From the NCBI RefSeq assembly GCF_000744095.1, contig NZ_JQLI01000001.1, positions 2,666,001 to 2,730,000 of the forward strand: 64,000 bases of DNA, written 5' to 3'. The notes below the pieces were generated by a model that ran no database searches, was not told where the DNA came from, and saw only the letters and a list, made by a program, of their open reading frames with translations. Position 1 is the first letter of the stretch, and every line of letters starts with the position of its first letter. Origin of the DNA: Cupriavidus necator A5-1. Lineage in GTDB: Bacteria > Pseudomonadota > Gammaproteobacteria > Burkholderiales > Burkholderiaceae. Shown in pieces: positions 61,972 through 64,000 of this stretch. The position numbers and the translations under genes were made by a program.

Positions 61972-63473
61972 GATGCGCTCCTTGCCGCGGGGGTTTTGGC
62001 CGCGCCGGTTTCGTTGGCGGGCGCGGCAGCCGTTTCGTATCCGCCGCCGAGGGCGCGGATCAGTTCCAGGTGCAGCGTGCGTTCCTCGGTTTCGAGATCG
62101 ATCAGCAATTGCTTCTGCTGCAGGACCTGGCCTTCGGCCGACAGCACCTGCAGGTAGTTGCCGACGCCACTGCGATAGCGCGACACGGCCATGTCGTAGG
62201 CCTCCTGCGTCAGCTGCAGCGCTTGTTGCTGTTCGCCGGCGCGCTCGGCCAGCCAGCGCAGCGCCACCAGCTGGTTGACCACGTCATGCAGCGCGGTGAC
62301 CAGCGTGGCGTTGTATTGCTCGGCAGCGGCGTCGTATTCCGCCTGCCTGGCGCCGAGGTTGGAGCGCAGCCGGCCACCGTCGAAGATCGGCAGCGAGATC
62401 GCCGGGCCGATGCCGAAGGTGCGGCTGCCCGCCGTCAGCAGGTCGGACAGGCTCAGGCTTTGCAGGCCCGCAAACGCGGTCAGGCTGATGTTGGGATAGA
62501 ACTGGGCCTTGGCCGCCTTGATATCGTGTCTGGCAGCTTCCACGCGCCAGCGCTGCGCGACCACGTCCGGCCGGCGGCCGATCAGCTCGGCCGGCAGCGA
62601 AGCCGGGACTGCTACCGCGTAGTCATCGCGAAGCTGCGGGCGGCGGATATCGGCGCCCGCGTCCGGGCCTTTGCCGACCAGCGCGGCGAGCTGGTTCTGG
62701 GTCAGCGCAATGATCTCGTTGATCGCGGCAAGGCGCTCGCGCGTGGCGGGCAGCGCCGCTTCGGCCTGCTTCATGTCGAGCCGCGAGTCGAGTTGCGCGT
62801 CGACGCGCCGGCGCGTCAGCTCCAGCGTGTTCTGGCGCTGGCGATAGGTCTGTTCGGTCAGCGCGCGCTGCGCATAGGCGGCATCGAGCTTCAGGTAGGT
62901 CCGCACCACGGACGTGGTCAGGATCAGTTCCGCCGCGTGGTAGTCGACTTCCGCGGCGCGGGCGCGGTCGAGCGCAGCGTCGAACGTCGCCTGGTTCTTG
63001 CCCCAGAAGTCCAGCTCGTAGCCGAGGCCAAGCTGCACGTCGCTGGCCCATTTCCAGCTGCCTGCCAGCGGCCGTGGCACGAGGCCGTTCTCGCTGAAGC
63101 GCTGGCGCGTGCTCCTGGCGTTCAGGTTGACTTGCGGAGACAGCGCGGCTTCGGCACCGCCTGCCAGCGCATCCGCCTGGCGCACTCGCGCCGCGGCGAT
63201 GCGCAGCGTCGGCTGTCCGGCCAGGGCCGCCTCGACCAGCGCATCCAGCTGCGGGTCGCCAAAGCCCTGCCACCATGCGCGCTCCGGCCATGCCGCCGGC
63301 GACACGGGGGTAGCGCCCAGCGACGCGGTCGCGGCGAGGCGGTTGGCATCGTCCACCGTGGCCTGCGTCTCCAGCCCCTTCATGCTGGCGCAGCTCGCCA
63401 GGAGCACGGCTGCGCCCAGTACGCCGAGGCGTCGCAAGGCCGGGACGGTGCGCGCCTTTCGTGGAATAGTCAT
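61968..63473 (-). CDS. NodT-type outer membrane efflux lipoprotein
   Basis: A 501-residue outer-membrane factor. The signal peptide ends with a lipobox (LGVLGAAVLLASCASMKGLE, Cys at about residue 26). Two OEP repeats follow, with AWWQGFGDPQLDALVEAAL, YELDFWGKNQATFDAALDRA, LIGRRPDVVAQRWRVEAARH and SLPIFDGGRLRSNLGARQAE. It forms the trimeric channel of the pump with EmrA and EmrB. The ATG at 63473 overlaps the stop of the short frame upstream (ATGA), so translation may be coupled to that remnant. Confidence 0.9.
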   Translation of the reverse strand: MTIPRKARTVPALRRLGVLGAAVLLASCASMKGLETQATVDDANRLAATASLGATPVSPAAWPERAWWQGFGDPQLDALVEAALAGQPTLRIAAARVRQADALAGGAEAALSPQVNLNARSTRQRFSENGLVPRPLAGSWKWASDVQLGLGYELDFWGKNQATFDAALDRARAAEVDYHAAELILTTSVVRTYLKLDAAYAQRALTEQTYRQRQNTLELTRRRVDAQLDSRLDMKQAEAALPATRERLAAINEIIALTQNQLAALVGKGPDAGADIRRPQLRDDYAVAVPASLPAELIGRRPDVVAQRWRVEAARHDIKAAKAQFYPNISLTAFAGLQSLSLSDLLTAGSRTFGIGPAISLPIFDGGRLRSNLGARQAEYDAAAEQYNATLVTALHDVVNQLVALRWLAERAGEQQQALQLTQEAYDMAVSRYRSGVGNYLQVLSAEGQVLQQKQLLIDLETEERTLHLELIRALGGGYETAAAPANETGAAKTPAARSAS

Positions 63474-63622
63474 CGCCTTTCTCCGCAACGCTTTGGCCAG
63501 CCCAAATATGCCTGCGCAGATAACTCCACATCCGAACTGCGGTGCCGCTCCACGTCGAATACGCGCGCCGCTGGCCAAAGACCGGCAAAGCCGCCGCCGA
63601 TAATCAGGATCTTTCGTGCCAC
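63470..63622 (-). pseudogene. FAD-dependent oxidoreductase 5' fragment
   Basis: A 50-codon frame starting GTG at 63622 with GAGG eight bases upstream. It begins MARKILIIGGGFAGLWPAAR, the Rossmann-fold start of NADH dehydrogenase-like flavoproteins. The match is lost after about 30 residues, and it ends with a stop overlapping the NodT start (GGCGATGA). The rest of the enzyme, normally about 400 residues, is missing. The start and ribosome site are preserved, so it now acts as a short leader frame before the efflux operon. Confidence 0.65.
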
Positions 63623-63807
63623 GGTGTTACCTCATTTCTTCAGGTGGAGATGCTGCCGGCAGACGGGGGAGTTGCGGCAGCAGGCGAAGTAAAGCGGGAC
63701 AGGGCAAGCCAGCATCCCACTTCATGGGTGAAGGCCGGCAGATCGGCGTTGCCTTGCCGACTGGATGGATGCGGCCCGTCGTTACCGGGCCTGGGGTGAA
63801 CCGGTTG
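63623..63807. other. Gap between two remnants
   Basis: About 185 bases without recognisable coding sequence; expected to hold the promoter of the efflux operon. No hairpin or repeat seen. Confidence 0.4.
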
Positions 63808-63960
63808 CTACTTCACCGGCGTCAGGATCGGCATGAACCCGGGCGCGTCATGGCGATGAACCGGATCGGCGCCGCCAGGCGGATACTCTACGGCGATCAT
63901 CTGGACCTTCTTTTGCCGCAGGGACGGCTTGGAGTGAATCCTAGGCTTCGGCTCAGGATG
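63808..63960 (-). pseudogene. Cupin gene remnant with core deleted
   Basis: On the minus strand a frame reads QKKVQMIAVEYPPGGADPVH then RHDAPGFMPILTPVK before a TAG at 63808-63810. The first part is the beginning of a small secreted cupin (VEYPPGG-DPVHRH metal motif) and the last residues LTPVK are the usual cupin end. The roughly 50 residues between, including the second metal motif, are missing in frame. A TGA lies upstream in the same frame and no good start is visible except the internal Met at 63900. Confidence 0.55.
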
Positions 63961-64000
63961 TCGGTAGTGCCGTCACGGCGCGCACGCTGTTGTCGCTTTG

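Noticed and set aside
59878..62157. A 759-codon plus-strand frame opposite the emrB/emrA genes
   Set aside because: Extremely rich in Arg, His, Gln and Gly, typical of antisense reading; the minus-strand efflux genes have clear motifs.

Overview
The window looks like a stretch of chromosome from a Cupriavidus/Ralstonia-type betaproteobacterium. The evidence is very high GC in most genes, two Bug-type solute-binding proteins, a class I polyhydroxyalkanoate (PHA) locus, an acdR-acdS pair, a Burkholderiales-style porin, a catB-catC-bug-pcaD block and a NodT-EmrA-EmrB efflux operon. The genus is inferred from gene content and order; no marker gene such as 16S rRNA is present.

Layout. 1-3.9 kb: the end of an acyl-CoA ligase gene, a divergent MurA, a small lipoprotein and a YceI protein. 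3.9-6.6 kb: an AT-richer insert with a tyrosine-recombinase remnant and a frameshifted multi-PAS histidine kinase. 6.7-11 kb: a minus-strand group (beta-keto acid cleavage enzyme, DUF1289, DsbA-like oxidoreductase, Bug receptor) facing an AraC-type regulator. 11.2-17.9 kb: a second AraC regulator and a PHA operon (acyl-CoA dehydrogenase, MaoC hydratase, PhaC, phasin, PhaZ). 17.96-20.33 kb: a D-malate/tartrate dehydrogenase with its LysR regulator, bounded by perfect 22-bp inverted repeats. 20.4-23.6 kb: porin, RBBP9-like hydrolase, MFS transporter. 24.2-29.8 kb: DUF3141 protein with a PHA-synthase-like box, Pta, AckA and an unknown protein. 29.8-32.2 kb: D-serine dehydratase and regulator. 32.3-38 kb: MHS transporter and the cyoABCD quinol oxidase. 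38-41.6 kb: small SMP-type protein, AcdR/AcdS, unknown proteins, cupin. 41.7-49.2 kb: a decayed benzoate/catechol locus (benD intact; catA and benC fused by a deletion; regulator broken) beside an intact catR-catBC-bug-pcaD module. 49.4-58.8 kb: class II amidotransferase and a signalling cluster (FixJ-like regulator, lone receiver, LysR, 1839-residue kinase/ATPase/histidine kinase). 58.9-59.2 kb: tRNA-Asn, tRNA-Gly, tRNA-Thr. 59.2-64 kb: EmrB-EmrA-NodT preceded by two gene remnants.

How the parts work together. Several blocks converge on acyl-CoA and PHA metabolism: acyl-CoA ligase, the PHA operon, and the DUF3141-Pta-AckA set, which could turn acyl-CoA into acyl-phosphate and ATP. The aromatic branch can carry muconate to beta-ketoadipate (CatB, CatC, PcaD), but benzoate oxidation to catechol and ring cleavage by this locus are lost, because the benA/benB region, most of catA and the start of benC are missing. 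Shared motifs link distant genes: a 50-bp, 40/50-identical element lies upstream of both the beta-keto acid cleavage operon and an MFS gene about 14 kb away, and ATAC-N7-GTAT sites sit in both ben/cat regulator intergenic regions.

Signs of genome decay and transfer are frequent: an integrase stub, a frameshifted kinase, a 3' truncated oxidoreductase start, a gutted cupin, an internally deleted LysR gene and an inverted-repeat-bounded cargo unit without transposase.
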